A stretch of DNA of 20,950 bases, from the NCBI GenBank assembly GCA_947483545.1, contig CANKNP010000042.1:1-20950 (forward strand), given 5' to 3'. The translations under genes were made by a program, and so were the position numbers. Positions within the stretch are counted from its first letter, which is position 1; each line of letters starts with the position of its first letter. This document shows positions 20,888 through 20,950 of this stretch, piece by piece. The notes under the pieces were generated by a model. It was given only the letters and a program-made list of their open reading frames with translations. It ran no database searches and had not been told where the DNA came from. The stretch comes from Deltaproteobacteria bacterium. GTDB taxonomy: Bacteria; Myxococcota; UBA796; SXON01.

Positions 20888-20950
20888 ACGACACCGGCGA
20901 AAGCCGAACGGTCAAGCCGAAAGGCGGGCTTCACAGCCCAGTTCTTTGAC
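20888..20950 (+). ncRNA. Structured 5' leader with three consecutive hairpins, truncated by the window edge
   Basis: Immediately after the predicted start the RNA can form CGGC-GAAA-GCCG (20895-20906), GCC-GAAA-GGC (20916-20925) and GGGCT-TCAC-AGCCC (20926-20939). Two GNRA tetraloops and a directly stacked third stem in about 50 nt suggest a folded leader. It could be a riboswitch, a regulatory leader or an sRNA. No known class is confirmed. Confidence 0.45.

Larger units (their letters stand above)
20407..20950. other. Long non-coding regulatory and repeat region
   Basis: No credible coding sequence is seen. Reading frames here are short, proline/arginine-rich, or artefacts of the heptamer repeat. 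The stretch 20407-20555 holds only a 9-bp direct repeat (GCCTTGAAC at 20543-20551 and 20557-20565). The remainder carries the inverted repeat, the heptamer tract, two dyads, the sigma-54 promoter and a structured leader, listed separately. Confidence 0.7.

Noticed and set aside
20881..20950. Confident call of a cyclic-di-GMP (GEMM-I) riboswitch
   Set aside because: Only loose resemblance: the GACGCAAAGCC block is missing and the element runs off the window, so it is kept only as an unnamed structured leader.

Overview
The window is GC-rich (roughly two thirds G+C) and gene-dense, and looks like a chromosomal segment of a myxobacterium-like organism (Myxococcota or a related deltaproteobacterial lineage). 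The evidence is indirect: a transmembrane Ser/Thr kinase, AgmX/PglI-type C-terminal domains, many secreted lipoproteins, a DUF1501 partner pair, a sigma-54 promoter, and many GTG/TTG starts with overlapping stop/start codons. No rRNA, tRNA, CRISPR array, integrase or transposase was seen.

Block 1 (1-8688, plus strand) is a run of seven tightly packed genes. It holds a MotB/OmpA-type peptidoglycan-binding stator protein (5' end outside the window), a membrane-anchored protein whose cytoplasmic part resembles FliG, a large lipoprotein, a predicted outer-membrane barrel, a large secreted helical-repeat protein, a single-pass inner-membrane protein with an AgmX-like periplasmic domain, and a second predicted barrel. 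Five of the six junctions are 1-4 nt overlaps or a 3-nt gap. The sixth (4467-4658) is filled by a repeat element. I read the block as a candidate ion-driven envelope machine, loosely comparable in parts list to the Myxococcus Agl-Glt gliding apparatus but built around MotB and FliG-like parts. No flagellar gene is visible in the window.

Block 2 (8732-11017) is a divergent pair: an NADPH-dependent FMN-reductase-like flavoprotein (minus) and a transmembrane Ser/Thr kinase (plus). The kinase's periplasmic tail resembles the AgmX-like domain in block 1.

Block 3 (11067-17316, minus strand), in transcription order, holds a HAMP-linked class III adenylate cyclase, a small CxxCH lipoprotein, a tyrosine-rich lipoprotein, a large CxxCH lipoprotein (DUF1588/DUF1592-like) and a Tat-exported DUF1501 protein. 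The last two form a pairing known from planctomycetes and myxobacteria.

Block 4 (17586-20354, minus strand) is a four-gene overlapping operon behind a good sigma-70-type promoter: an exported SRPBCC protein, a secreted membrane protein with a TPR-like N-terminus, a radical SAM/SPASM enzyme with an unusual N-terminal hydrophobic extension, and a small membrane protein.

The right edge (20367-20950) is non-coding and rich in signals: a nested inverted repeat, twelve copies of a 7-bp unit, two matching 18-bp dyads, a near-perfect sigma-54 promoter, and a leader able to form three consecutive hairpins that reads out of the window. Several repeats elsewhere (a 51-bp dispersed element, a 20-bp direct repeat, a 27-bp minisatellite inside a signal peptide) also deserve attention. 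All family calls are from reading the sequence; no database search was run.
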